This document shows, in pieces, positions 8,539 through 17,112 of a DNA stretch of 64,000 nucleotides. How positions within the stretch are numbered: the stretch's first letter is position 1; every line of letters begins with the position of its first letter. The position numbers and the translations under genes are program-made. Under the pieces are notes generated by a model. It made no database searches. It was given only the letters and a program-made list of their open reading frames with translations, and had not been told where the DNA came from. Origin of the DNA: Chachezhania antarctica (lineage in GTDB: Bacteria; Pseudomonadota; Alphaproteobacteria; Rhodobacterales; Rhodobacteraceae); assembly GCF_003646465.1 (NCBI RefSeq), contig NZ_QZEX01000012.1, positions 62,001-126,000 on the forward strand, in the 5' to 3' direction.

Positions 8539-9293
8539 GAGGCGGCCTCCGCGGGCGGCGTCGCCTCGATACACACCACGTCCTCGCCCAGACGCAGCAC
8601 CCATTGGCGCCCCACGCCCGAGACACGGATCACACCGTCTTCGACCGCGCCTGTGTTCACCGTGCGCTCGCGCCCGTTCGTGTAACGGAAGATCGCCGGG
8701 ACGGGTGCGTTCCGTGGGAAGGCGAAATAGGTGAAGGTGCCGTCGTCCCAGACCCGGGTCGGCGTGAACTCCGTCCGTGCGCTGGCCCCGTAATTGGTGT
8801 TTGGCGCGGCGCGTGCGATGGCGTCGGCCGAGCGGCGATTGTCTTGCGGGTAGCGGAATTGCACGACATAGAAGGTTGGGCTCGAGACCTCGTTCACGTT
8901 GAAATAGTAACTCCGTCTGTTGGTGTAGACGGTCACGTTGGTATGGACGCCGCGGGCGACAGGTTTGATCGCAAAGGCGCGACCACCTGGGACGCCGTCG
9001 ATCTCAAATCCTTCCGTGTCGCCGGCGATGATTGAGCGGATGCTCTCGCCTGTCCCGAACTCGATGGTCGTGACATGGGTCAGGGAAACGTTCAGCCTGT
9101 AGACCTGGCCTTCCTGGTAGGACGCGACCCGCACGCGGTGGTCGTTGGGTCCCCCGCGCGGGATCGCCTCGGCTGACGCGTGGGGCGTAAACAGCGAGAC
9201 CATCAAAAAGGCCGCGACGAACGCCTTGGCGTGTCCGGCGTGTTTCGCATTGCAAAAAGCCTGGCGCCTCTCGCGCTTTTGGGACGCTGGCAA
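8535..9293 (-). CDS. virB9: VirB9/TrbG outer-membrane complex protein
   Basis: 252 aa periplasmic protein with an N-terminal signal region (FVAAFLMVSLFTPHASAEA). The middle contains FAIKPVARGVHTNVTVYTNRRSYYFNV, and the C-terminal half holds RVWDDGTFTYFAFPRNAPVPAIF, the VirB9 signature segment that binds VirB7. It overlaps virB10 by 4 nt. The first Met gives a long basic leader before the signal helix, so the true start may be slightly downstream. Confidence 0.93.
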   Translation of the reverse strand: MPASQKRERRQAFCNAKHAGHAKAFVAAFLMVSLFTPHASAEAIPRGGPNDHRVRVASYQEGQVYRLNVSLTHVTTIEFGTGESIRSIIAGDTEGFEIDGVPGGRAFAIKPVARGVHTNVTVYTNRRSYYFNVNEVSSPTFYVVQFRYPQDNRRSADAIARAAPNTNYGASARTEFTPTRVWDDGTFTYFAFPRNAPVPAIFRYTNGRERTVNTGAVEDGVIRVSGVGRQWVLRLGEDVVCIEATPPAEAAS

Positions 9294-9326
9294 GGCGTTC
9301 CCTGATTTCTTGTTCCGGAAGCGAAT

Positions 9327-9986
9327 TTACTGGTTCTCCAATCTGTCCGAGCGGATCGCGTATTCGACGACCGTGAAGCCAAACGGGTTGGTCCAGACCT
9401 GGTCGATGGAGCGGCTCTCTTCGGGGCGGAACTCGAAGAGGAGCGTCGCGGTGAAGAGGCCCGCTTGGACCCCCTGGATCGAGGTCAGGCGCTTGCGAAG
9501 CCGCACCGTGGCCCGGTTGTTGCCGATCAGGTTGATGCTGAGAATCTCGACATCGAGCCGTGCATTTGGCCCGTAGACTGACGGCGGATACTCTGCATTG
9601 GCCGAGTTCCAGATCTGGCGCAGTGAGGCCCCTGCTGCACGGTCCGAACGGCGCAACACGCTGCGGATGCGCACGTCATTGTCGAGCTGGTTGTAGACCT
9701 CGCGGTCCGTCACGTAGCGGAAGACCTCCGCCTCGATAATGGCGCGGTTCTCGGTGACGGTGGTGGCCCCGACGGTGGCTTCGGGGAGGGCGAAGCCGGT
9801 GGCGGGATCGTAAGGCACAACAACTGGGGGCGGATCGACATCGAGGATGGCCACGGCGGCCGCGCTGAGGCAGCCCAGGATGCCAAAGCCGAGGCCGATG
9901 AGCCCCAGGCGCTGCCAGAGCCGTTCCCGTCTCAGTGCGCCGTAGACCAGTTCCTCCTCGATGATGGCGGTTTCTTCGTCCAACAA
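9327..9986 (-). CDS. virB8: VirB8 T4SS assembly factor
   Basis: 219 aa bitopic protein: cytoplasmic N-terminus, one membrane helix (LGLIGLGFGILGCLSAAAVAIL, about 27-48), then the periplasmic NTF2-like domain with ATVTENRAIIEAEVFRYV-type and RFRP-like LLFEFRPEESRSIDQVWTNPFGF segments. The frame starts with two TTG codons (9986 and 9983) preceded by a GAGGA ribosome-binding site; no ATG opens before conserved sequence. It lies 7 nt after virB5. Confidence 0.92.
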   Translation of the reverse strand: MLDEETAIIEEELVYGALRRERLWQRLGLIGLGFGILGCLSAAAVAILDVDPPPVVVPYDPATGFALPEATVGATTVTENRAIIEAEVFRYVTDREVYNQLDNDVRIRSVLRRSDRAAGASLRQIWNSANAEYPPSVYGPNARLDVEILSINLIGNNRATVRLRKRLTSIQGVQAGLFTATLLFEFRPEESRSIDQVWTNPFGFTVVEYAIRSDRLENQ

Positions 9987-9993
9987 TCAGTCC

Positions 9994-10824
9994 TCAATCC
10001 GCGCTCAGTTCCGGAAGCGTGAACTCCATGAAGCGTTGTTCTTCGGCGATGGTGGCGGCATCGATCACGCCGCCGGTGCCATCTCCTACGGTCTGGATCG
10101 CTTCGAGCTGCCACATGGCGACGAGCGCGATGGCGAGCTCTGCCGTCACCCGCGTGTTGAGATCGACGCTCTCCTTGAGCTCATCCATGTCGTCGATGAG
10201 CCCGACGAGCCGGTCGACACGTTCGAGCGACTGCCCGGCATCCTCATAGCTGTTCTGGGCCGCGGCCGAGACCAGCGCGCCGGTCGTGGCCTGTGTCGCC
10301 ACGCGCACGGCCCCGGGATTGCCGCTGCGGGCCATTTCCGAGAGCGTGTCCTCGTCGAAGCCGAGATCGGCCAGCACCCGGTCCATCTGGGTTTCGATCT
10401 CGACGGCGCCGGATCCGGTGAGCCCGGAAAAATCCCCCGTCTTGATGGCTTGAATCGTGGCGATGATGTCGCCGAACTCCTGGTCCAGGAGACCGTTTAG
10501 TTCGTCTTCCATCTGTGTCCGGATGATCTCGGGCAACTCTGCGAGACGCGTTAACGCCTCATACGTTCGTTGTAGCTCGGCGAGCTGCTCCGTGAGCGTG
10601 GCAAGCTGTTCGCGGAGCTGCACGAGTTGCTCGTTTTGCAGGATCTCGTCCTCGATCATCTGCCGGAGCTGCTGGATGTTTTGGGCGATGTTCTGGGTGT
10701 CCACGACCGGCACGCCCTGGGCCAGGGCGGGGGCACTGGTCACGAAAGGCGAGCAAAGCGCCAAGACGCTGGCCAGGGTCAACGCGCGAAATGGTGCTGA
10801 AATGAACATTCTGCGGGGCATCAA
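9994..10824 (-). CDS. virB5: VirB5/TrbJ-like T4SS protein
   Basis: 276 aa exported protein: a signal peptide ends at PALAQG, followed by an extended coiled coil (about residues 45-95, Leu/Gln/Glu heptads). This helical, signal-bearing layout and position between the lipoprotein/transglycosylase and virB8 match VirB5/TrbJ, a minor pilus component. Its C-terminus ends EEQRFMEFTLPELSAD, nearly repeated at the end of the upstream transglycosylase (NEFMEFTLEDLD). The start ATGATG overlaps the upstream stop by 4 nt. Confidence 0.82.
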   Translation of the reverse strand: MMPRRMFISAPFRALTLASVLALCSPFVTSAPALAQGVPVVDTQNIAQNIQQLRQMIEDEILQNEQLVQLREQLATLTEQLAELQRTYEALTRLAELPEIIRTQMEDELNGLLDQEFGDIIATIQAIKTGDFSGLTGSGAVEIETQMDRVLADLGFDEDTLSEMARSGNPGAVRVATQATTGALVSAAAQNSYEDAGQSLERVDRLVGLIDDMDELKESVDLNTRVTAELAIALVAMWQLEAIQTVGDGTGGVIDAATIAEEQRFMEFTLPELSAD

Positions 10825-11975
10825 TCCAGATCCTCCAATGTGAACTCCATGAATTCGTTCTCGGCCATGCGGGTCGCGGCCTGGGCCAGTTGGGCCGCGC
10901 TGAGCGGTTGGGTCCGTGCGGCTTTCAGGCGAATGCGCGCGGCCATCAGCCGGACCAGTTCGGCGCGGGCATAGGTGTTGAGCGCCATGCTCTCCTGGAG
11001 GTCCTGGGTCGCGCCGATCCGGGTGACGATGTCCTGGACGCGCAGGGCGGCCTGCCGGATGGCGGCGGGGGAATTGCTGCCGTAGAAGGCGGCGCCGAAC
11101 CCGCTGAGCGAGAGATGGGCGTTGGCGAGAAGCGCGGGGTCGATCGTGCCGAGCGCGTCGATGCCACCGATCCGCGCGAGGTAGAGATTGTAGCGTTCGG
11201 GGATGACCCTGATGTAGTGCCGGGTCTCCTTGAAGGGCGGTACACCGCCATATTCGAACACACGGCCAGGCCCGGCGTTATAGGCCGCGAGCGCGTTGAC
11301 GACGTTGCCGTCGAAGGTGGTGAGCTGGGCCGCGAGGTAGCGCGCGCCGCCCTCGACCTGCAGGTAGGGGCTGTCATAGTATTCCGGGTTGATCCCGAGA
11401 TCGCTCGCGGTGCCCGGCATGATCTGGGTGAGGCCGAAGGCGCCCACGGGCGAGCGTGCGCCGATGGAGAAGCGGCTCTCCTGCCAGATGAGCGCCTGCA
11501 GGAGGGCGCGCCATTGCACGACGGAAAGACCGGCCCGCCCGACCCCGGGCCGGCCGTGGGTCTCCTGGGCGACCCGGATGATCAGCTGCTCGATGTTTTC
11601 CGCCGCATCCCCGAACGTACCCGCGCCGCCGGGGTTGGGATCGATGTCGCCCGAGCCGTAGACCCCCGCTGCGGACCGGTCCGGATCGCCGCTGCCGCCC
11701 TCGAGGTCTTCGACCATGCCCGGCAGTCCCTGGCCGCCGAAGCTCGTCTGCGCGTCTAGGATCGCGCGAAGCGCGGCGAGCTGTTCCCGTTCGATCTCGG
11801 TTAGCAATTCTTCGACGGTGAGTTTCTCACGCTGGACGGCGAGGTCGGCGTCCCGGTCGCCCGTCTCGACGATATCGCGGGCCGTTAGCCCGGAATCGTT
11901 GGTGGGCACGCCCTGGGCGAGCGCGGCCGCCGGCAGGAGAGCCGCCAGGAGGATATGTGCGACCCTAGACCTCAA
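10821..11975 (-). CDS. lytic transglycosylase embedded in a VirB5-like frame
   Basis: 384 aa exported protein. The signal peptide runs MRSRVAHILLAALLPAAALAQG. Residues about 30-90 form a helical stretch, and about 135-285 an SLT/GEWL lysozyme-like domain with ALIWQESRFSIGARSPVGAFGLTQIMPGTA (catalytic Glu in QESRF) and [18 protein letters not shown]. The last 90 residues resemble the C-terminus of the neighbouring VirB5 protein: LQESMALNTYARAELV versus LKESVDLNTRVTAELA, and both end in a FMEFTL motif. The start is TTG at 11975, overlapping the lipoprotein gene by 11 nt. It probably opens peptidoglycan for the channel while docking as a VirB5-like component. Confidence 0.85.
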   Translation of the reverse strand: MRSRVAHILLAALLPAAALAQGVPTNDSGLTARDIVETGDRDADLAVQREKLTVEELLTEIEREQLAALRAILDAQTSFGGQGLPGMVEDLEGGSGDPDRSAAGVYGSGDIDPNPGGAGTFGDAAENIEQLIIRVAQETHGRPGVGRAGLSVVQWRALLQALIWQESRFSIGARSPVGAFGLTQIMPGTASDLGINPEYYDSPYLQVEGGARYLAAQLTTFDGNVVNALAAYNAGPGRVFEYGGVPPFKETRHYIRVIPERYNLYLARIGGIDALGTIDPALLANAHLSLSGFGAAFYGSNSPAAIRQAALRVQDIVTRIGATQDLQESMALNTYARAELVRLMAARIRLKAARTQPLSAAQLAQAATRMAENEFMEFTLEDLD

Positions 11976-12132
11976 CGCCGTCGTCCGGGTTTCCGATGGG
12001 TGTGAAGATGCAATCCGGCTCGGCCCGGTCGAGCGAGGCGCGGAAGGCGAAGCAGTTGGCCTGCGGCTCGCGATATTCGGCGCAGGAAGAGAGAACGCCG
12101 AGCGCGGCGAGGAGAATGAGCGGTCGGATCAT
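11965..12132 (-). CDS. 55-aa lipoprotein, VirB7-like
   Basis: A short gene between virB4 and the transglycosylase. It has a signal peptide MIRPLILLAALGVLSS followed by a lipobox Cys at residue 17 (LSSC), then 38 mature residues with two more cysteines. Its ATG overlaps the virB4 stop as ATGA, and its TAG lies just inside the next gene. Size, lipobox and position fit the VirB7 lipoprotein that anchors VirB9 to the outer membrane; VirB7 proteins are too short for homology to be decisive. Confidence 0.75.
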   Translation of the reverse strand: MIRPLILLAALGVLSSCAEYREPQANCFAFRASLDRAEPDCIFTPIGNPDDGVEV

Positions 12133-14504
12133 GAGAGCCTCCAGAAATCAGGTCTGTCGCGGTAGTCGGGGCCGACGAGGGCCTCGCCCTTCTCCATGCC
12201 GCCCAGGATGGTGAGGAGGGGGCCGAGGGCGGAGAGGTCGGCATCGACCACCACCGAGCCGCTGTCGTCGCGGATGAGCGCGAGGCGACTGTCGCTTCCG
12301 GTGTTCAGGAGAACGTCGAGCTCTTTCTCGAAGAGGTTCAGCATCGCGTAATCCGATGCGTGGGCGCGGATGTTGGGGAGCAGGATCTGGGTTGGCACCG
12401 CCTCGACGATGGTCTTGCCGGTCCGCGTGCGTTCGAGCTGGCTCGCATATTGTGTCATCATCACCGCGACCGTGTTCTGTTTTCGGGCGGTCACCAGCCA
12501 GTTCGAGAGCCGTTCGGCAAAGTACGGGTTGTCGAGCGCCTTCCATGCCTCGTCGATCACGATGATCGTGGGGCGGCGGTCCTCGATCTCCCGCTCGATG
12601 CGGCGGAAAAGATAGGAGAGCACCGCCATGCGCTCCTTCTCGCTCTCGCTGTCGAGAATGCCGGTCAGGTCAAACCCCACGACATCGCCATCGAGGGAGA
12701 AGGTGTCCTCAAAGCTCTGGCCGAAGATCCAGCCGTAGCGGCCGTCCTCAGTCCATTCGAGAAGGCGTTGGTGCAGGTCGCCACTGTCGTCGGTCGAGAC
12801 AAAGAGCGAGGCGAAATCCTTCCAGTTCCGAAGAGCGGGGTTACCGGCAGTGGCGTTCTGGCGAACGACCTCCTGGATGCGGTTGGTCTGGGCCGGGGTC
12901 AGGGGTTTATCCGAGCGATAAAGAAGCGAGGCGAGCCAATCCGAGAGCCAGGCCGTGCCGCGCTCATCAATCTCGGTCCAGAGCGGGTTGAGGCCTGTCG
13001 CCTGTCCCGCCTTGATCGAGGCGTAGCGCCCGCCATTGGCGCGGACGGCCATCTCCATCCCGAGCCGATAATCAAAGACGAAGATGCGCGCGCCGACCCG
13101 GCGGGCTTGCGTCATGAGGAAGGCCGAGAGGACGGATTTGCCGGAACCGGGTCGGCCGAGAATGAGAGTATGTCCGCCAGTGGGCTCCTTCTCCGGCGAG
13201 CCTTGCTCGTGATAGGAAAACCGGTAGGCGCTCTGTTCCGGCGTCGGGAAGAGCGTGATCTCCTGGCCCCAGGGCAGTTGGTGTTTCTCCTTGCCGAGCT
13301 GCGTGCGATGAAGTGCCGCGAAATCCGCAAAGTTGCGGTTGGTGACAGCGCTGGCGCGGACCCGTTTCGGCTGGTTGCCCGGATGCTGGCTGAAATAATG
13401 CGACTTGGCCGCCATCCGCTCGCCGATCATCTTCACGCCCTCGGCGGCGGCGGCGTTCACGATCTCGGCTCCGAGGGTCTGCAGCTCGTCGAGACTGTCA
13501 CAGAAAACGGTCACGACCATGTGGTGCGCGCCGAAGCTCTGGCGCTTGGCTTCGAGATCATCATGGGCGATGTCGAGCGCTTCGAGGAGTGAAAGCGCGG
13601 CATCCTGGGAGGCTTGCATCTGGCGCTTCTGGCGCTTTATCCGGCCTGCCATCAGGTTCGAATTGATCGGCGTGAAGGAATGGGTGACGATCATGTCGAC
13701 CGGCAGGTTCAGCATGTCGAACATGGTGCAGGTCGTGCCTTCGGCATATTCGCCGATGGTGAAGCTCTTGCCGAAGCGGTGGCCGACAACGCCGTCCGAT
13801 AGCTCGAAATGATCCTCGAGAAACGTGACCCGGGTGTTGGCGACGTTACAGGCGAGGAACCCGTAGCGGTTTGCGGGATAGAGCGGCAGTTCGCGGCCCG
13901 TGTTGAGCGCGCCGAGAAAACCGACAAGCTCGCCAGAGGCTGCTGAAAGGATGCGGGGCTTGAGTTCGGCGAGGCCGGAGGTGAAGACGCCGACCGCCTC
14001 CTTGAGACGACGGATCCGTTTCGCAGTCTCTTCCCTAAACCGCTCCGGCGCAGATCGGTTCACGAAGCCGAGGAAGCTTCTGGGCGGCGGGCGGTGGATG
14101 ATGGTGAGTGTGAGGGTCTTGTCCCGGAGACCGGCCGAGGCGAGCTTTGCGCGCCAGGCATCATCCACCGCCGCCGCGAAGCCGTCGCCCCGGACCGGGA
14201 GCAGGTCCGGGGTGATCGACTTCGAGACCTTGTGCACGTAGTAGCTGAACTCCGGCCCGAGCTGCGCGATGATCCGGGCGAAGAGCGCCGTCACCTTGTC
14301 GAGATAGGTATCGTCCGTGGTGTAGCTGTTCACCCCGCTCAGGCGGATGCATTGGAGGAGCTCGTTGGCACGCGTGCGGACCGTGTGGTCGTCCACGAGA
14401 CTGACATAGGGCAGCATATGCGCGAGGCGCTTCTCGCGCGCATACCAATCCGGCATGAGGGTGCGTTCATCGACGGTCTCGCCCAGGGCTTCACTATGGC
14501 GCAT
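12129..14504 (-). CDS. virB4: VirB4/CagE/TrbE ATPase
   Basis: 791 aa, the usual VirB4 length. The N-terminal half carries the CagE/TrbE/VirB domain (about residues 180-390). The C-terminal ATPase has Walker A GRPGSGKSVLSAF within GGHTLILGRPGSGKS, Walker B PTIIVIDEAWKALDNPYFAE and the VMMTQYASQLERT motif. It energises pilus assembly and substrate transfer at the inner membrane. It overlaps virB3 by 11 nt and the lipoprotein gene by 4 nt. Confidence 0.96.
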   Translation of the reverse strand: MRHSEALGETVDERTLMPDWYAREKRLAHMLPYVSLVDDHTVRTRANELLQCIRLSGVNSYTTDDTYLDKVTALFARIIAQLGPEFSYYVHKVSKSITPDLLPVRGDGFAAAVDDAWRAKLASAGLRDKTLTLTIIHRPPPRSFLGFVNRSAPERFREETAKRIRRLKEAVGVFTSGLAELKPRILSAASGELVGFLGALNTGRELPLYPANRYGFLACNVANTRVTFLEDHFELSDGVVGHRFGKSFTIGEYAEGTTCTMFDMLNLPVDMIVTHSFTPINSNLMAGRIKRQKRQMQASQDAALSLLEALDIAHDDLEAKRQSFGAHHMVVTVFCDSLDELQTLGAEIVNAAAAEGVKMIGERMAAKSHYFSQHPGNQPKRVRASAVTNRNFADFAALHRTQLGKEKHQLPWGQEITLFPTPEQSAYRFSYHEQGSPEKEPTGGHTLILGRPGSGKSVLSAFLMTQARRVGARIFVFDYRLGMEMAVRANGGRYASIKAGQATGLNPLWTEIDERGTAWLSDWLASLLYRSDKPLTPAQTNRIQEVVRQNATAGNPALRNWKDFASLFVSTDDSGDLHQRLLEWTEDGRYGWIFGQSFEDTFSLDGDVVGFDLTGILDSESEKERMAVLSYLFRRIEREIEDRRPTIIVIDEAWKALDNPYFAERLSNWLVTARKQNTVAVMMTQYASQLERTRTGKTIVEAVPTQILLPNIRAHASDYAMLNLFEKELDVLLNTGSDSRLALIRDDSGSVVVDADLSALGPLLTILGGMEKGEALVGPDYRDRPDFWRLS

Positions 14505-14772
14505 AGCTGTCGCCCCCGTGGATGGACCGGTTCCGCGTCGGTGGGGTCTCCTGCAGAGACGTCATCATCACGTCGATGAACCGCGGGTCCCAATCCGCCG
14601 CTTTCCAGAGAACCGGATAGAGAACCGCCGCGATGCCCAGGACAACCAGGTGCTGCACCCACACGAAGAGCAGCACCGACCCGAAGAGCCAGATCATGGC
14701 ATACATGATCGGCAGGCCGAGGAGCTTGGGCGGGCGTACGAGGCCCAGAAAGAGCGGCGATCGTTCGGCCAC
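14494..14772 (-). CDS. virB3: VirB3 inner-membrane protein
   Basis: 92 aa with the VirB3 start (SPLFLGLVRPPKLLGLPIMYAMIWLFGSVLLFVWVQHLVVLGIAAVLYPVLW): one or two membrane helices followed by a short WDPRFIDVMM tail. VirB3 partners VirB4 and is usually encoded immediately before it, as here. Confidence 0.92.
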   Translation of the reverse strand: MAERSPLFLGLVRPPKLLGLPIMYAMIWLFGSVLLFVWVQHLVVLGIAAVLYPVLWKAADWDPRFIDVMMTSLQETPPTRNRSIHGGDSYAP

Positions 14773-14784
14773 GTTCGCCTCCTC

Positions 14785-15075
14785 TCACGACCCGAAGACG
14801 GCGGCAACGATGGTCGGCGCGGCCGCAACACCCGCGATTCCCACCAGCACCCAGAGGGCTTGGCGCAGATCGATGATGTTGAAGAACCAGCTGAGGAACA
14901 CTCCGAGGACCGCGAGGGTGGCGATGACGACGCCAAGCGGTCCGGTCAGCGCGTCCACGATGCCCTGTAATAAGCTCTGAATCGGTGAGAGGTCGATGCT
15001 CTGGGCCAGGGCCGGTTCTGCCGCAACGATGAGGAGAGCGGCAAGGGTGATCAGGGGGTTCGTCAATGGCTTCAT
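14785..15075 (-). CDS. virB2: VirB2 pilin
   Basis: 96 aa. The signal peptide ([25 protein letters not shown]) is followed by a mature pilin of about 71 residues with two hydrophobic helices joined by a short polar loop (FFNIIDLRQ), the classic VirB2/TrbC pattern. The start at 15075 is chosen because it begins the signal peptide and overlaps the upstream transglycosylase stop by 4 nt; longer frames upstream are basic and out of character. Confidence 0.9.
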   Translation of the reverse strand: MKPLTNPLITLAALLIVAAEPALAQSIDLSPIQSLLQGIVDALTGPLGVVIATLAVLGVFLSWFFNIIDLRQALWVLVGIAGVAAAPTIVAAVFGS

Positions 15076-15692
15076 GGGGACGCTCCTTCCAGCCGGTTGA
15101 AGACGGCCAGCACCCGCTGGACGTGGTTTTGGGTTTCTCGAAACGGTGGAATGCCGGAATGCTCGCGCACGGCGTCGGGTCCGGCATTGTAGGCGGCGAG
15201 CGCGAGGCGCGCGTCGCCAAACTCGGCCAACATCAGGGCGAGGTAACGCGCGGAGCCGTCGAGGTTCTGTTTCCAATCATGGGGGTCGACGGCAAGAGCG
15301 CGGGCTGTATCGGGCATCAACTGCCCGAGCCCGACCGCCCCGACATGGGAGACGGCGTGCGGATTGTACGCACTCTCGATCTCGATATTGGCGCGATAGA
15401 GGTGGAGCCAGTCCGTGACGGTGATATCGGCTGCACGGAGCCCAGGGTGGCTCGCATAGCGCAGTCCGGTCTCCTCGATCGCGGCGAGGATATCCGGGCG
15501 TGGTGTGAGCGCGCGAGGGATCATCGCCGCGACGCGCACCCCTTCACGTCGCTCAGTGCGGCGCTCCTCGCCCAAGATGCGCAACCCTTCTGAGGTCGAG
15601 CCAACGCCAACCCCGTCATTGTAGTTGCGCGCGAACCGCTCCTGGGCGCGCGACGGCGAAAGAGAACCGTCCCCCGCCATCACCAGGACCAT
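15072..15692 (-). CDS. virB1: VirB1-like lytic transglycosylase
   Basis: 206 aa from the first usable ATG. The SLT fold is clear: [33 protein letters not shown] (catalytic Glu in EIESAY) and [24 protein letters not shown]. It cleaves peptidoglycan to make room for the T4SS. The frame continues upstream of the ATG with a convincing signal peptide, [22 protein letters not shown], but no ATG, GTG or TTG precedes it nearby. Either a CTG at 15752 is used, or the start codon has been lost and export is impaired. The upstream gene overlaps this region in another frame. Confidence 0.85.
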   Translation of the reverse strand: MVLVMAGDGSLSPSRAQERFARNYNDGVGVGSTSEGLRILGEERRTERREGVRVAAMIPRALTPRPDILAAIEETGLRYASHPGLRAADITVTDWLHLYRANIEIESAYNPHAVSHVGAVGLGQLMPDTARALAVDPHDWKQNLDGSARYLALMLAEFGDARLALAAYNAGPDAVREHSGIPPFRETQNHVQRVLAVFNRLEGASP

Positions 15693-15735
15693 GTCTGCCG
15701 ATGCCGGGAGGCCCAGGTAGGAAAGGAAAAGGGCG

Positions 15736-16092
15736 CTAAGCCCGGCTGGCAGCCATCTCTTCGCTGGAGAGTTTGTGAACCGTCCGCTTGCCCTCTTCCA
15801 GAGGCACGTCGGCGTGCGAGAAACCGATCCCTTGCAGGAAGGAGATGACCCCGGTGACGGTCTTGATCTCGCGGATCTTGATGTCGTTGCGCGAGGTTCG
15901 GGTCCGGGCCGTGACCAGAAGTTTCTCGATCCCATCGTCGCTGACAGCGCGCATGATCCAGACCCCATGCCAGTTGGGGCCTTTCTTGAAGGCGTCCTCT
16001 TTGCAGACAACTTCGACGCGATAGCCGCTGGCGACCAGATCGCGGAATCTGGGTTCGGTGACCACATTCGGGGCTTCTTTTTCTAGGTCCAT
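15736..16092 (-). CDS. unknown leader gene of the virB operon
   Basis: 118 aa from ATG 16092; the frame also allows a TTG start at 16149. It is soluble and predicted cytoplasmic, with no signal peptide. Segments such as [43 protein letters not shown] look like a compact alpha/beta domain. I do not recognise the family. It overlaps the signal-peptide region of the transglycosylase gene and is the first gene of the virB operon, so a regulatory or assembly role is possible. Confidence 0.6.
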   Translation of the reverse strand: MDLEKEAPNVVTEPRFRDLVASGYRVEVVCKEDAFKKGPNWHGVWIMRAVSDDGIEKLLVTARTRTSRNDIKIREIKTVTGVISFLQGIGFSHADVPLEEGKRTVHKLSSEEMAASRA

Positions 16093-16236
16093 CACCCGGA
16101 TCACGTTCTCCAATAGGGCGAATGACCAGGTTTCAGGTGTTGAAACCAAGTCATACGATCATATAGTATTGACGCACAAGATAAACTTTTGATGCGACAA
16201 GCGGATTCTTGCTCAACTAACGAATAGACGGTTCCC

Positions 16237-16557
16237 ATGCATTTGATCAAGAAAATAAGGGGGTTGGACGCCCTCAGGTTGTGCGCATCGACCGTGGCAC
16301 AAGCTATACTTCTGGTCACGTGCCTGCCGGGCCACGCCTTCGCCGCGTCCTGTTTGCCGCCGCCCAGGCCCTTCGTGCCGAGCGATTCCGAGGCCGCGCG
16401 GGACTATGCAGATCTCATCCGCAGCGACTTTGAACTCTACATCCGGGACATCCAGAGCTACTTTCGGTGCTTGGAGGAGGAGCGCGCCCGTGCGTTCGAA
16501 GAGGCGCGCGAGGTGAGCCAGGACTACGGTCGCTTCCTGGAGCTGGTGGACGAGTGA
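16237..16557 (+). CDS. small exported helical protein
   Basis: 106 aa. A signal peptide ends at PGHAFA, and the mature 70 residues form two acidic helices (SEAARDYADLIRSDFELYIRDIQSYFRCLEEERARAFEEAREVSQDYGRFLELV) with two cysteines. It is divergent from the virB operon across a 140-nt gap (16093-16236). The function is unknown; the position suggests a T4SS-associated periplasmic factor. Confidence 0.65.
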   Translation: MHLIKKIRGLDALRLCASTVAQAILLVTCLPGHAFAASCLPPPRPFVPSDSEAARDYADLIRSDFELYIRDIQSYFRCLEEERARAFEEAREVSQDYGRFLELVDE

Positions 16558-16691
16558 TGTGACCGCGACCTTTCCAAAGGGTCGCCGCCTAGTGACATCC
16601 GGCCGTATCGGCGGCGTGCAATTCGGAGTCTCTATCATCACCTAAACGCCCATTATCCACTTTTTAGATAATCTATAAAGTAGATTAGCCC

Positions 16692-16712
16692 TGTCACAAG
16701 AGGTTTGTGACA
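16692..16712 (+). promoter_or_regulatory. inverted repeat enclosing the ribosome-binding site of the XRE gene
   Basis: TGTCACAA (16692-16699) and TTGTGACA (16705-16712) are perfect 8-bp arms with a 5-nt loop GAGGT. The AGAGG ribosome-binding site spans the loop, and the GTG start follows one base after the repeat. It could be a DNA operator, or an mRNA hairpin limiting translation. Confidence 0.5.
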
Positions 16713-16713
16713 C

Positions 16714-16971
16714 GTGGCGAAAACGATCAGGAGTTCGGGACATGAGGCACTCCGCGACGCTTTGATTGCGGCGCGGAAGGCGGCTGGGTTAACGCAGGCC
16801 GAGCTCGCTTTGCGTCTCAGATGCCACCAGTCCTTCGTCGCCCGTCTCGAGAGCGGAGAGCGCAGGGTCGACGTAGTTGAGTTGATCGTGCTCGCGCGTG
16901 CTCTGCAGATCGATGCGGTTATGCTACTGGCAGCGGCCGAGGCGGCGACAGAACTCGATCACCGTATTTAG
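16714..16971 (+). CDS. XRE-family helix-turn-helix regulator
   Basis: 85 aa single-domain Cro/CI-type repressor: [49 protein letters not shown] is the five-helix HTH with the LTQAELA and [12 protein letters not shown] recognition elements. The start is GTG at 16714, with its ribosome-binding site in the loop of an inverted repeat that is probably its own operator. It stands alone, near the virB operon and the exported proteins, so it may regulate transfer genes. Confidence 0.85.
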   Translation: MAKTIRSSGHEALRDALIAARKAAGLTQAELALRLRCHQSFVARLESGERRVDVVELIVLARALQIDAVMLLAAAEAATELDHRI

Positions 16972-17112
16972 GGCGAGGTGATGGGCTCGTCTTCTCGGAT
17001 GGTATGACGAGATCGAGTCCCGGTGGGGCGGAAGAGAAATGATAACAATGGATTGTTATGGGGCGCTGCGCTGCACTGTCTCTAATACAGGTTTGGTGGA
17101 GAGAAAAACGTC

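Noticed and set aside
12360-13592. 410-codon plus-strand frame opposite virB4
   Set aside because: It mirrors the VirB4 coding sequence, including its Walker motifs, and shows no recognisable domain.
16564-16583. GC-rich stem (GCGACC/GGTCGC) just after the small exported protein gene as a terminator
   Set aside because: The stem is only 6 bp and no T-run follows on the plus strand, so the support is too weak to list.
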